Source: Aegilops tauschii subsp. strangulata (taxonomy: Eukaryota > Streptophyta > Magnoliopsida > Poales > Poaceae). Taken from it: a stretch of DNA of 64,000 bases. The number at the start of each line of letters is the position of its first letter. Position 1 is the first letter of the stretch. The DNA lies in NCBI RefSeq assembly GCF_002575655.3, contig NC_053041.3:376695054-376759053 (forward strand), written 5' to 3'. The notes beneath the pieces are model-generated. The model did not search any database and was not told where the DNA came from. It worked only from the letters and a program-made list of their open reading frames with translations. A program made the translations under genes and the position numbers. Shown piece after piece: positions 34,501 through 45,055 of the stretch.

Positions 34501-35575
34501 AAGGCAAAACGAATGATCTCGCCGTTTTCGAAATTACTTGAAAACGGCTAGGAATCAGAGAAAACCATCAACATGAAAAAAATTGCATTTTCCGTAGCTT
34601 TTTAGCGTATATTATTTGCCCCGTTCTGATAAAGTTTCTAGAAATTTCCGTGAAAATATGCTTTTAGCCATTTTCAAAATTGATTTAAAACCGTAAAGAA
34701 TTGGGAGAAACAATATATACCATAAAGTTTCGTATTTCCTCAAACTTTCCAACGCCATATCATTTGCTGCATTCGGATGTACGGTTAAAAAATTAGCTCG
34801 AAAATACAAACTCGATGGAACTTGTATCGTTTTCTAAATTACTTTTAAACCGCTCAAAATTAGAAAAAACTTTTAACTTGGAAAAGTAGCGCATTTTCAT
34901 AAGCTTTCCAATTCCATATAATTTGTCTCAATTGGATTAGCTGTTTAGAAATGACATGGAAAATACGAACTCGGCTGTTCGGTTTGCAAAATTTTACAAT
35001 TTTCCAAATTACTCTTGAATCATAAGGAATTAGAGAAAATTTTCAACATGTGGAAGGAGCAGTTTTACATCAGCTTTCCAACGCCATATTATTTGCCTCA
35101 TTCCGATAAACGGTTTAGAAATGCGATCGAAAATATGATTCACGTTTTTTGTATGAAGAAAAAACGGTTTTCAAAACTGCTCTTAAACCGCTTACATTTT
35201 GCCAAAAATTTAACTTGGGTCATAATACTGGTGTCCATAGCTTTCCAATGGTATATCGCAAACCCGATTTGGGCAATGTTGGCGGAAGTTCAACGTAGCA
35301 CTGGGAGAAGTTCAGGTCGAACAACTCAGGCAGTAAAATTGCAAAAACGCAATTTCATCACGACCCGAGAGCAAAATCCGCCAACGAGCGAGATTCCTAT
35401 TTAAAACTGGTATTTAGTTGCTAAAAAACGTTTCTAGATTACACTAACATCATATAGAACACAACTAACCAGAATAATTCGCGCGGGGAGACACGGTTGC
35501 GAAGATAGCCCAAAGGTCGGGTTCCTATAGAGGGAAGTTCAGGCGTGTAACTCAGGAAGTTCATGTTGTGATCAG
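31547..35575 (+). repeat. AGAAGTTCA motif array, AT-rich
   Basis: About 4 kb of AT-rich DNA holds some 35-40 copies of AGAAGTTCA or one-base variants, nearly all in the plus orientation, for example near 31,679, 31,726, 31,752, 32,046, 32,274, 33,072, 33,148, 33,247, 33,340, 34,220, 34,450, 35,310 and 35,560. Spacing is irregular (20 to 150 bp), so this is not a simple tandem repeat. Larger duplications exist inside it: 33,100-33,350 resembles 34,000-34,270, and 32,920-33,010 resembles 34,290-34,385. No coding region is supported. Confidence 0.85.
33612..33938 (+). repeat. about 164 bp tandem duplication
   Basis: Units 33,612-33,775 and 33,776-33,938 share AATAAAACCA(A/G)GAAGTCC and GTTCGATGATTATAGAAAAC. 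A third, more diverged copy is at about 31,569-31,690. Confidence 0.85.
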
Positions 35576-35644
35576 AATAATATTCTGATCCCATGATCAT
35601 AATAGTGTTTATGTATATATATATACATATGTATATATATATAT

Positions 35645-36415
35645 AGGTCATGCTCTGGGATGACACGCATGATACAGTTTGAGCACACACACATGCATGT
35701 GTATGCATAAATCCCTCCCATCGAGTCGAAGTGGCTAGTACAACGACACATCCTGAACCGATCTCGCTCTGTGTGGGGAGCTAGTGTATGATTTTTGATG
35801 CACGCGCCACATCAATGTTGTAAAATGGTATTTAAACATGCATGCATGCATCACCTCCATACATATGCATGTAGTGGTTGCCTTCGAACGGTACACTCCC
35901 TCGCGTGGTTATCGACGACAAGCCTATATATTCGTGGGCCCGCGTGGACATCCATGATCACCTTAACCGACAACAAGATAGGTTACCATGGCGGATTCTT
36001 CATTTGGTTCGTCTGATCGTAGTATAGGTCATGGTGAGATTCAGACCTAATTAAGTTTGAGCGCATATGCTATGCACGCATGCATGCATGAATCCCCATC
36101 ATTGGCTCGAAGTGTTGTGTAACATACATATGCATCGTCAACCTAACCCTCACTCAGTGTGGGGATTTCTAGTTCGAAATCACGGTGCCACATCAAAGTT
36201 GGTCCATTGTTACTCAAAAACACACCTCTCCATACATATGTTTGGGCCACACGCATGCAGTGGTTGTCTTCGGGGACTAGCTACTTGCGTGATTATTGGT
36301 GAGCTAGCCATCTCCGGGGTCGCATGGACGGCCATCACTTTGACCAACAACAAGAGAGAGGTTGCACAACCAAGGTGGATTATTCTTGGTCCGTTTCACG
36401 ATCCATCTTGGTGAG
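35645..36415 (+). repeat. about 380 bp diverged tandem duplication
   Basis: Halves 35,645-36,025 and 36,026-36,415 share AGGTCATG, GTGTGGGGA, GTGCCACATCAA, CTCCATACATATG and GCAGTGGTTG-type landmarks in the same order. A partial third copy is at 36,920-37,010 (GGTGCCACATCGAAGTTG). Confidence 0.7.
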
Positions 36416-36454
36416 AGATGCCTCTCTGGCCGCCGACTGTAAGTGTGTGTGTGG

Positions 36455-36915
36455 GGGGGGGGCTGCTACTTTGCACTTTGCTAGGTGAACCTCGGTTGGG
36501 GGGCATGCATTCATATCTTAGGATTCCCTGCGTGGCGACACGAGGGGGGTGCTGCTAGCTTCTACTTCGCACTTTGCTAGGTGAACCTCGGTTGGGGGGG
36601 GGGGGGGGGGGTTGAATGCATTCATAGCTTAGGTTTCCCTTCGTGCTGACATGAGGGAGGGGGGCTGCTAGCTACTTTGCACTTTGGTAGGTGAACCTCG
36701 GTTGGGGGGGGCATGCATTCATAGCTTAGGATTCCCTTCGTGCCGACACGAGGGAGGGGGGCTGCTACTTCGCACTTTGCTAGGTGAACCTCAGTTGGGG
36801 GCATGCATTCATAGCTTAGGATTCCCGTCATGCTGACACGAGGGAGGGGGGCTGCTAGCTACTTTGCACTTTGCTAGGTGAACTGCGGTTGGGGGGGAGG
36901 GGGCATGCATTCATA
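36455..36915 (+). repeat. about 95-110 bp G-rich tandem repeat
   Basis: Five units marked by GCACTTTG at about 36,473, 36,569, 36,679, 36,772 and 36,866. Each has CTAGGTGAACCTCGGTTGGG, a G run of varying length, and GCATGCATTCATAGCTTAGG. Confidence 0.9.
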
Positions 36916-37147
36916 GCTTTGCGAGATAGGTGCCACATCGAAGTTGCATTTGGTATTTGCAAATCAAACCACCCTTTTCATACATAAATTTGGTCCACAT
37001 GCAAGTGTGTTCGTGATCTAACCCTCTCCCGCGTCATTTTTCGCCAAATTTATGAACATTAGACAAGTCGGATGACGCAATAGACACGGTTCACTCAAAC
37101 TAACCGTGTGCCACGCCGGTGCCCCTGTCACGCACACATCTGCATAG

Positions 37148-37460
37148 TACATTGGGCTCCACGAGGCTTCCCCTCTAAAAAATATCTACCCGCCTGCAGC
37201 TTTTTTGTGTTTGATAAAACACGGTTATTGTGTTTCGACCATGTGGGACCATTTCTTGTTCCCAATCCCGCCTGCATCCCTAGAAAATATCTACCCGCCT
37301 CGAGGGTTTTTCTGTTTCATAACACACGGATGTTATCTCCGGACCGTGTGCGATATTTCTTGTTCCCAATCCCGCCTGCATCCCTCGAAAATATCTGCCC
37401 AGCTCGAGGGTTTTTCTGTTTCATAACACACGGTTGTTATCTCGGGACCGTGTGCGATGC
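37148..37460 (+). repeat. about 105 bp tandem repeat upstream of B3-like gene
   Basis: Three units share AAAATATCTACCCGCC near 37,178, 37,284 and 37,387, and AACACACGG(A/T)TGTTATCTC with GACCGTGTGCGAT. The ACACGG/CCGTGT pairs look like CACTA subterminal repeats. Confidence 0.8.
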
Positions 37461-37709
37461 ACCATCATCAAAATTTTCAATTTCACTCCCGCGTTTGACT
37501 CCCGCATAATAAAATTTTCAGTACCAGCGTCATTTCCTCAAACACCCCCGCCCCTCCTTCACACACACACACACACACACCCTCACTCAAAACCCTAGCA
37601 AGTTCCCCGCCGCCACCGTCGCCGCAAGGCCTCCCTTGTCAACATCTGCCGGTTTGCCTGTGCAGCTTACCCACCAAACTCCATACCCAGACCGCCCTGA
37701 GTTTCTTAG

Positions 37710-40434
37710 ATGACGCCTGCCAAATGTCCCCTTTCCCACAGATCCCCATCCCCATCCCCATCCCCAACTCCAGAGCGTCGCAGCCTAAGCCCGGCTACGC
37801 TTCACGTGGAGCTCGAGGAGCGACTGGCCCAAAAGAGGTGTATCGCGGTCTCTTCGCCCGACGTCGCCAAGGAAGCTGACGACCATTACTGGCGGCAGGC
37901 ACTCAAGCAGCGGGCTAGAGTATGCTGGCATGTCTCGGCCGCCGGCTACGACAGAGACGGCCTGAGACAGGCTATGTCACAGGTTAAGTGGCCCACCCCC
38001 AACCCCTCGGGTTCAACCGCCATCGATCTCATCCATGGCCCCGCCGCTGATCTCCTCTCGCTCGCTGTCAACAATTTGCCATCCTATATCGCCATCATGC
38101 CCCTTTTGTCATTTCTGAAGGACACATTATGCGACGCTGGCTTGGGATGCACAGCTTCCAAGTCAGACCTCATTGACGGCGACCACGAGGAGGGCACCCT
38201 CTCCGGCTCTTCCAAGGGGAAAGAGCCCATTTGCTCTTCCAAGGGGGAAGCGCCCGTCTACGACATCAGGGAGGGCACCCTACAGCCGTGCTCTTCCAAG
38301 GGGAAGGAGCCCATCTGCGACAACATGGAGCGCATCCAGGGTCCGTGCTCTTCCCACGGGAACGAGCCCATATGTGACAAGTGAGGAAACCCATGATTTG
38401 TTTTGTCGTGCCTCTTCACAGGGGGAAACCCATGATTTGTTTTGTCGAGTCACTTTTGTAGTTAATTGCAATATCTGGTTGTTTGCAGTATGCCTTGTTT
38501 ATTTCAGTTGTTCACAATGTGGTGCTCTATATGTGCAATTATTTACTGTGCAGTACATTTCATCAATCCAGTTTTAAACATACCGATAGGGATGCATTTA
38601 TTTGCTTGTTGTTAAGCCTGTTATAGCTAGCATATGCCTCTTCTAAAGTTTTTTGATTGTTCGGTTATTTGTAGTTAGCATATGTCCGGTTTCAAATGCT
38701 ATCTTTGGTTGTTTGTAATATGCCTTGTTTATTCCAGTTATTCACAACGTGATGTTCTATATGTGCAAGTATGAACTGTGCAGTTCAATTTCATTACTAC
38801 CAGTTTCAACAATACCACTATGAATGACTACATTTGGTTGCTGCATCTTGTAGTTAACACGCCTTTCCATTTCTATTTAACAATAACCAGTGTACTTAGA
38901 CCAGCACAATACCAGTTTGAATGACTATGTTTGCTTGTTGTTAAATGTTAGGCCTGTTGCAGTTAACACACCTTTCCACTTGTTTTGCTTTACTAGCGTG
39001 CTTAAACCTGCACATTGAAGCTATCTTTTGGAGATTATTTTGTCTGCCATGGATAATTTTGGTTGATGTTTAGCCTGTTGTGCTTAACATGCTTCTTGAT
39101 GTACCTACACAGGATAATTTTGGGAACGATTGCTATTTTCCATCGAGGTTAGTTTCATCCCATGGCTTATATATGCCAACTGTTCAGGATATTGGTAGTT
39201 GGTACCATATAGGCCGGGGGCTGATAAGGGACTAATCAATGAATCGGAATTTTAACTGAATATATCTGCAACCCATTTATCGTTAGGTTAACTAGGGCCA
39301 TATGTAATATATCTGAGGCTACATCGCAACATGCACTGTACTTAATGTCTAAATATGCAATCCTAGGCTACATTGCAACAAGAGTGTTACATTAATGTTC
39401 TGATGATGTCTAGATATACGTAGAAGAGCAGCAGCAGCAACAACAACAACAACACAACCCTGTTTGGATACTCAACTTAGCTAGAGGTTTGAGTTAGTTT
39501 CTAGCTCATGACTAACCCTGAACGAACTCCATCCAAAGAGTTGTTTGGATGGCAAGGTTAGATTGACAATAAATGCACTAGGAGAACTAGCTCGAACTAG
39601 CACCTCTCGGGTTGGATAGTTTTTTTGGGTGGGTTATAGATGCAACTAGCTCAAACTAGCCCTCATGTTTAGATATACTTTAGGGTTATTTGAGCCCGAA
39701 CTAGCTCAAACTAACTGTAACCCATGGATACAACAGTAGTTAATCAGCTGATAATTTGTAAGAATGCACTAAACTCCTTCCGGCCCATAATATAAGATGT
39801 TAATTCATCTAATATGTGAGTATATTGGATGCTATAAGATATTATAAAAGAGTGTTGTACTACATCATTGTGCAATTGCTGTTTAGCTTCTAATATTAAA
39901 TTGGTGCTTTTTGGTACATATGTCATTGGTAAAGATCCGCGCTTCGACCCTTTCTGTGTATGGGGCAATGAGATGTTGATGAACCAGCATCAAGTGAGGA
40001 AGCTGATAAAGATTGTTAGTAAAATGGGTCCAAAGACAATTAAACTATTTGTTTACACTTTATCCAAGACAACAGCGAACTGCAGGATGGTAAGTAAGAA
40101 CTCTGCAGCCTTCTTTTTACTGCCCATAATGAGTTGTGTTAGATGACAATGTCTGAATCTTTTTCCTTTGCAGTGGTTGCCGAAGCAGTTTACTCAAGAT
40201 TACCTCTCAAACTACATGATTGGTGTGCATGCAAAGGTTGAAGTATTTCTACCAGAACACGATGATTATCTAGATGTTTTCATGAAGACCGTGAAGGATG
40301 GGTGGTCGGCCATCACAAGGGGTTGTACTAGAGTCGTGCGTGCCTTCTGCATGGAGGAGGGCACAATATGGGCATTCCGCTTCACCTTGTTCAGCAACCA
40401 GAATGTATTTCGCCTCTTTCTTTACCGTCTTTAA
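37710..40434 (+). CDS. B3-like protein, four exons
   Basis: Proposed exons are 37,710-38,380, 39,113-39,147, 39,887-40,089 and 40,174-40,434, with GT-AG introns and a continuous frame of 389 residues. Exon 1 has a Ser/Pro-rich start (SPSPSPSPTPERRSLSP), a helical middle, and short repeats of the form CSSKGKEPICD. The last two exons encode a B3-like domain: KTIKLFVYTLSKTTANC, then WLPKQFTQDYL after the splice, KVEVFLPEHDDYLDVFMKTV, DGWSAITRGC and EEGTIWAFRF, then RLFLYRL and stop. This is the usual B3 order of strands around the invariant Trp. The tiny exon 2 is the weakest part of the model; other splice choices exist. Position next to a CACTA 3' end and CACTA-like subterminal repeats suggests it travels with that element. 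Confidence 0.6.
39774..39860. mobile_element. Stowaway-type MITE remnant
   Basis: ACTCCTTCCGGCCCATAATA is close to the end of Triticeae Stowaway MITEs. The other inverted end is degenerate (TATTATAAAAGAG). It lies in the third intron of the B3-like gene. Confidence 0.5.
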
Positions 40435-40639
40435 TAGTACAAGTATACAACTGTGGTTCATCATTCTTTATTTGGTTCTTATGTAACTCTTGAACATATG
40501 TACCTATGAATCGAATAATGCATTGGTTGTTTGAACCCGATGGATATGAATAAAGCTGTAGCATACATTCAAATTCAAATCAAATCCAGTATAATTTGAA
40601 ATAGCGGCAATTAAATTACGGTGAAATTACACACTCCAG

Positions 40640-41288
40640 GTCGTTACGGCACACATGGTTGGTAAAAACACAAACGTTTGCAATATACACCATAATCCGA
40701 GACAGTTCACAGAGAGGAAACGTGTGCAAGCATGCACACAATTGCCGTTTGCAAAGCGTGTGCGAAGTCAGGCAATGTCACAAACAGTGCGTGTGAACTA
40801 AACATTTGTGTTAGTTGCCTTATCATACACGATTCACAACCATGAACTATTTCTGATGAAGTATGCATCGTAAACGTTGCACCACAGAATAGCGTGTGCG
40901 ATAGTTGTCGTGTACGACGATGTTACGACGGTCCGACATTTCGTAATCCTGTCCGACACTCGTATGACGATTAGCTAATCTTCTTAATTAGTTATCGCAT
41001 ACGATTTGGAAAAAGCAAATGTGTGTGATTGTATGCTTATCATACACGTTCTATAACAGTGAACCATTTGTGATGGGTCGCGCATCGTAAATGTACCACC
41101 ACAGAATACTGACTGCAATGGCAATGCGAGCACAAACGAGTAGGAGTACTGTAGGGTCCCTATCCTTGACGGTTTCTGGGTCGTGTGGGAAGGACCCCCC
41201 TATCGCCGTCACTCACTAGGCGATGGTTCCAAATGCCGTCGCGGAAAGGGGTTAAAAACCGTTTGTATAGCACCAACGCGTACTAGTG
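40640..41288. mobile_element. CACTA element 3' end
   Basis: The sequence ends GCGTACTAGTG, whose reverse complement CACTAGTACGC is a CACTA terminus. Inside are subterminal copies such as CATACACGATTCACAACC and CATACACGTTCTATAACAG (about 40,828 and 41,040), and CATCGTAAA followed by CACCACAGAATA twice. The element abuts the integrase frame of the next retrotransposon at 41,289. The 5' end was not found, so the size is unknown. The B3-like gene at 37.7-40.4 kb probably lies within it. Confidence 0.65.
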
Positions 41289-42257
41289 ATGGTAGCGTCG
41301 TAGGTCTTGCTAATAGATCGTAGAGCCTGCTGCAGCTAAGTCATGTTCCTCTTCTAGAGCATCCAAAGAGTCCTAACGAGGTTGTTCATTATCTGCTTCG
41401 ACATAGGTTGTAACTCTGGGGGAATCATGACAGATGTTGTTGGGTAACACGGCCTCAGCACCATAGACCATGAAGAAAGGCGTATAGCCTATTGATCTGT
41501 TGGGGGTAGTCTGTATACTACAAAGAACCGAGGGGAGATCCTCAACCCAACAACCTGGAGTGTGCTTGAGAGGGACCATGAGTCTTGGCTTGATACCTCG
41601 TAAATTCTCCTGGTTAGCACGTTTTTCTTGCCCATTGGACTGAGGGTGTGCCACCGATGCTACGTCGAGACGGATCTGTTCCCTTTGACGGAATTGTTTC
41701 ATAGCTCCCTTAGACAAGTTAGTGCCATTATCAGTGATGATGTCGTATGGGTAACCAAAGCGAAAAATCAACTTTTTCAGGAACTTGAGTGCTGTGCTAC
41801 ATCACACTTGCTGATTGGCTCTGCTTCAGCCCACTTGGTGAATTTATCAACAGCGACCAAAAGGTGGGTCTTCTTATCCTTGGATGGTTTAAACGGACCA
41901 ACCATATCAAGCCCCCAAACCGCAAAAGGCCAAGTGATGGGAATCATCAGGAGTTCTTGAGCCGTCACATGAACCTGGCGTGCAAACTTTTGGCATCCAT
42001 CACACTTGAGCACAATATCCTCAGGATCGGTGTGAGCCATGAGCCAATAAAAATTGTGTCGAAAAGCCCTCGCCACTAGGGATCTTGAGCCGTCATGATG
42101 TCCAGAGTCACCAGAGTGAATCTCATTGAGGATTTCTCGCCCCTCTTCAGGGGAAACACATTGCTGAAAAAAAACCTGTGATGCTTATCCTATGCAGCTC
42201 ACGATTGACAATAGTCGTAGACTTGGAGCGTCTGACAATCTGGCGAGCAATGAGTTC
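41289..42257 (-). pseudogene. Tat-type integrase (outer element)
   Basis: Translated on the minus strand in two adjacent frames. The zinc-binding region ends CDGCQKFARQ. The catalytic core shows VAVDKFTKWAEAEP (Asp), IITDNGTNLSKG (Asp) and SNGQEKRANQENL (Glu), the DDE triad. A frame change lies near 41,775 and stop codons near 41,340-41,375 interrupt the C-terminal part (QDLRRYH at the very end). The integrase would insert the cDNA copy into the chromosome. The frame runs up to the CACTA end at 41,288. Confidence 0.85.
42253..42257. repeat. target-site duplication AGTTC (left copy)
   Basis: AGTTC lies before the left LTR (42,253-42,257) and again after the right LTR (50,531-50,535), as expected for Ty3/gypsy insertion. 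Confidence 0.95.
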
Positions 42258-43128
42258 TGTTGGATTCAGGGCTCCGCAGACCCAACAAAGGTTCGAACTC
42301 TTGGGCTTGTGTGAAGAACTCAACCTCTCCAGCCAACCAGTTTGTCACCCCCACGGCCTAGCTCAATGAGCAAGAAAGAAGAGAGACACAGCGGTTTACC
42401 CAGGTTCGGGCCACCTTGCGGTGTAAGACCCTACTCCTGCTTTGGGGTGGATTTACCTCACGAGGGGTTAGGGTGAACTAGTACAAGATAAGAACAACCT
42501 CACGAGGTCTGTTCTAGCGTGGGTGTCAGCTAGTGAGGTCTCTCCCTCTATGATGGTGGCTAAGCCTATATTTATAGTGGCCTCGGTCCTCTTCACCCAA
42601 ACGAAGGTGGGAAGGGATCCCAGAGTGGCCAATTTTGAAGGGGGACAAGTAGTACATCCTATCCTGACGAAAGGTGGTCTTCGCCTGCAAAGCTTCTAGT
42701 CATGACGCCTCGGTGGGCTCGGTGATGACATCCGTCCTGCCGTCCTAGCGGTCTTGGTCTTGTTGCACGGGAACGGAAACCTTTGGCCGGTTCCTCAGGA
42801 CCCCGCGCCTGCGCTTGCCTCCTTAGCACCAAAGAGGAAACCTGCTCCTCTGCGCCCGCTAGCGCCTGCCTGGCCTTGGTCGTCATGGCTGGCGTCACCT
42901 CCACCTCATGAGGTGGGTTCCTGCATAGAAATCTCTGCTCCTCAAGAGCCAGCTTGGGGAGGCCACTCGCTCTGGGGGTCTTGACGCCGCCCGCCTCACG
43001 AGGCTTGGCCCATTGTGAGGGTTTTGTTTTGAATGTGCTGAAGATGGTTCATACCAGGCCGTCGGTGGAGCCACGCCGTGGTCCACAGGCAGGCAAGTCT
43101 GGGTACCCTGGTTCCCAGAATGCCGACA
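42258..43128 (-). repeat. 3' LTR of nested Tat-like element
   Basis: 871 bp. On the element strand it starts TGTCGGCATTCTGGGAACC and ends near CCCTGAATCCAACA. A TATA-like TATAAATA is present on the minus strand near 42,575. Confidence 0.92.
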
Positions 43129-43142
43129 GTAGCCCCCGGTCC
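43129..43142 (-). other. polypurine tract of nested element
   Basis: On the element strand GACCGGGGGCTAC directly precedes the 3' LTR. Confidence 0.75.
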
Positions 43143-43351
43143 CAAGTCGCGCTCGAACTTGGCTTTGAGGCGAAGCGCCGCAGGCCCCAATCGCCTGTGG
43201 ACCGAGCCGATGCATGGCGCTTTATGGGACGTGGGTGTCTCCACTTCCCCATGCTGCCTCGGCAACTGTCCGACTTGACAACTGCCTGATGAATGCAGAA
43301 AAACCATCATTGCTTGGAATCGTGAGAGGCCGGCGATTGGCCTCCCTCGGC

Positions 43352-43358
43352 TATAAAT
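43352..43358 (+). promoter_or_regulatory. TATA box of antisense ORF
   Basis: TATAAAT on the plus strand lies 93 bp before the ATG at 43,451, with a CT-rich leader in between. It points into the antisense ORF, away from the 3' LTR. Confidence 0.65.
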
Positions 43359-43450
43359 GTGAGAGGGTGCGGAGCCCCCTGCTCATCTTCATCTTCTCGT
43401 CGCTCGCTCCTCCTTCTTGCTCTTCGTCCTGCCGTCTTGCCAGAGCGTCC

Positions 43451-44233
43451 ATGGCGCCGGTGAGGAGGTTTTCTGCCACGGAGAAGGAAAAGGCCCTCAA
43501 GGAAGAGCCAGGCTCGCCGCCGCCCAAGAGAGGTCGCGGGCGCCCCCGCAAGCATGCCGCGACGCCAGCAGTGGCTCCTCGAGCGTGCAGACGCACCCCT
43601 TCGAGGGCTGGCGCCTCCTCCGGAAGCCACAGAGGTGCTTCTTCCCGTGGCGGAAGTTGCCGCGGCCGGGGAGGCCCCTACGACGGGGGAAGGCATGTGG
43701 CAGTCGTTCGGCCGCCACGTCCGCGCTCCCGCTCGGCTGACACGTCCCCTGAGTTCGTGGTGTGGTCGGAGAGGCCTGGAGGCATCTGGTTCCATCTTTC
43801 GCGCTTCTTCACGGGCACGCTGCCGGCCGGTGGACCCGGCGGCCTCTGGCTACAGGCCGCCAGCAACGTGTTCCTAAACCGAGGGTGGAAGCCGTTCGCC
43901 CGTGCGTGCGGCCTGCATGGGAGGTGCACCCTCCACTTCAGGTATGATGGCGTCACGACCCTCTACGTCAGGGTCTTCGGGGAAGACGGTCGGCGCCTAG
44001 GGTGCTGCCCGGAGAGCGACATCGATGACGAGGACGACGATGACGGCCAGAGAGGTGGCGTCATCGCTGGTGGTGAGCTTTCCCTTGGCGACAGTCGCGC
44101 CGTCTCCAGCACCGATGGATCCTCTTCTGGGGAGAGCACGAGCGACGACGACTACGATGAGCCACCACGCCGCCGGGCTCGGACCGGGGAGGGCGACGAG
44201 CTGCCTCATCGGCGTGCCCCGGTGAAGCAGTAG
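43451..44233 (+). CDS. antisense ORF: AT-hook plus B3-like domain
   Basis: A 260-residue intact ORF opposite to the host element. Residues 1-45 include KRGRGRPRKH, an AT-hook that binds the minor groove of AT-rich DNA. An Arg/Ser-rich linker follows. Residues about 100-180 form a B3-like domain: GIWFHLSRFFTGTLP, LWLQAASNVFLNRGW, KPFARACGLHGRC, LHFRYDGVTTLYVRVFGEDG. The tail is acidic (DIDDEDDDD) and Ser-rich, like an activation region. The ATG at 43,451 is chosen because it follows a TATA box and a CT-rich leader; the frame is also open upstream to 43,214. Antisense genes in the 3' region are known in Grande-type Tat elements. Such a protein could act on the element's own LTR or on host chromatin; this is inferred. 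Confidence 0.72.
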   Translation: MAPVRRFSATEKEKALKEEPGSPPPKRGRGRPRKHAATPAVAPRACRRTPSRAGASSGSHRGASSRGGSCRGRGGPYDGGRHVAVVRPPRPRSRSADTSPEFVVWSERPGGIWFHLSRFFTGTLPAGGPGGLWLQAASNVFLNRGWKPFARACGLHGRCTLHFRYDGVTTLYVRVFGEDGRRLGCCPESDIDDEDDDDGQRGGVIAGGELSLGDSRAVSSTDGSSSGESTSDDDYDEPPRRRARTGEGDELPHRRAPVKQ

Positions 44234-45055
44234 GAAGACTCCGACTGAGCCCGGGCGCAGCTGGAGCCAGGCCTCAAGAGCCGTTGTAGTCGCGTGGCTT
44301 GCTTTTGTTTCTTTCTTTCCCTTGCATTGAAAAAAGTAGGAGGCCCTGTCGGGGCGTGTAATGAACCATGGCGCTTGCGCCATTATGTTATCGTTTTCAT
44401 ATTGCACCATGATATCTGTGTTGTTGCCGATTGTGATTGGGGTGACTTAGCTTAATATGCCTATGGTAGACTCCCTTGCCGCAAGAGTGTGCCTCCCTAG
44501 GACTCAAATTTCCTACACACCCCTTATTCCCGAAGATTCAGAAGTTGCCGAGCCTCGGGAGGCACCCTGTGGCTGCAGGATTAGGAAAACTCCGGAGGTG
44601 CCACACCTCGCGTGAGCCCCCAAGCGTGGGCTGGCCCCCGTTGGTACATTACGTCGCGATGCCTGGAGGCACGGACTCAATAGGGCATGTGTGCCAATGA
44701 GCTCGCTTGAGAGCGTCGCGCGAGGATAAAAGACGCCAAAGGCCAGGACATTGAGGCTTTGGCGAGGTGTGTTCATGGGCGGGCCCGAGCGCACACACCA
44801 TGCCTAGCCCCCGCGCGCGAGACGCTCGAGGAAGAGCAACGGGCAACTACCACTCCCCCTAAGGCAAGACATGGAAGAGCGAACGATGCAAGGAGAAAAG
44901 AAAATTCCCAACCCTCTCAAAAAGGAGACGCGAAAACTTCAAATTTCATTCAAGAAGTTGCAAACCAGCTACATGAATCAAGCAAAAGAACATCCGCGTC
45001 CGGCACCTACACTAGTCTTCTTGTCTTCCCACCAGCCCGGAGCATGGGGCCTCCA
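44234..45055. other. non-coding segment of nested element
   Basis: Lies between the antisense ORF and the integrase stop. It probably carries the 3' end of the antisense transcript. No domain recognised. Confidence 0.5.

Noticed and set aside
39575..39590. ATGCACTAGGAG as a possible 5' end of the CACTA element ending at 41,288
   Set aside because: Only CACTAG matches the 3' terminus, and the left flank is not integrase sequence; the element would also cut the B3-like gene.
43307..43795. 162-residue minus-strand frame across the AT-hook ORF
   Set aside because: Arg/Ser-rich shadow; the plus-strand frame has TATA box, AT-hook and B3-like features.
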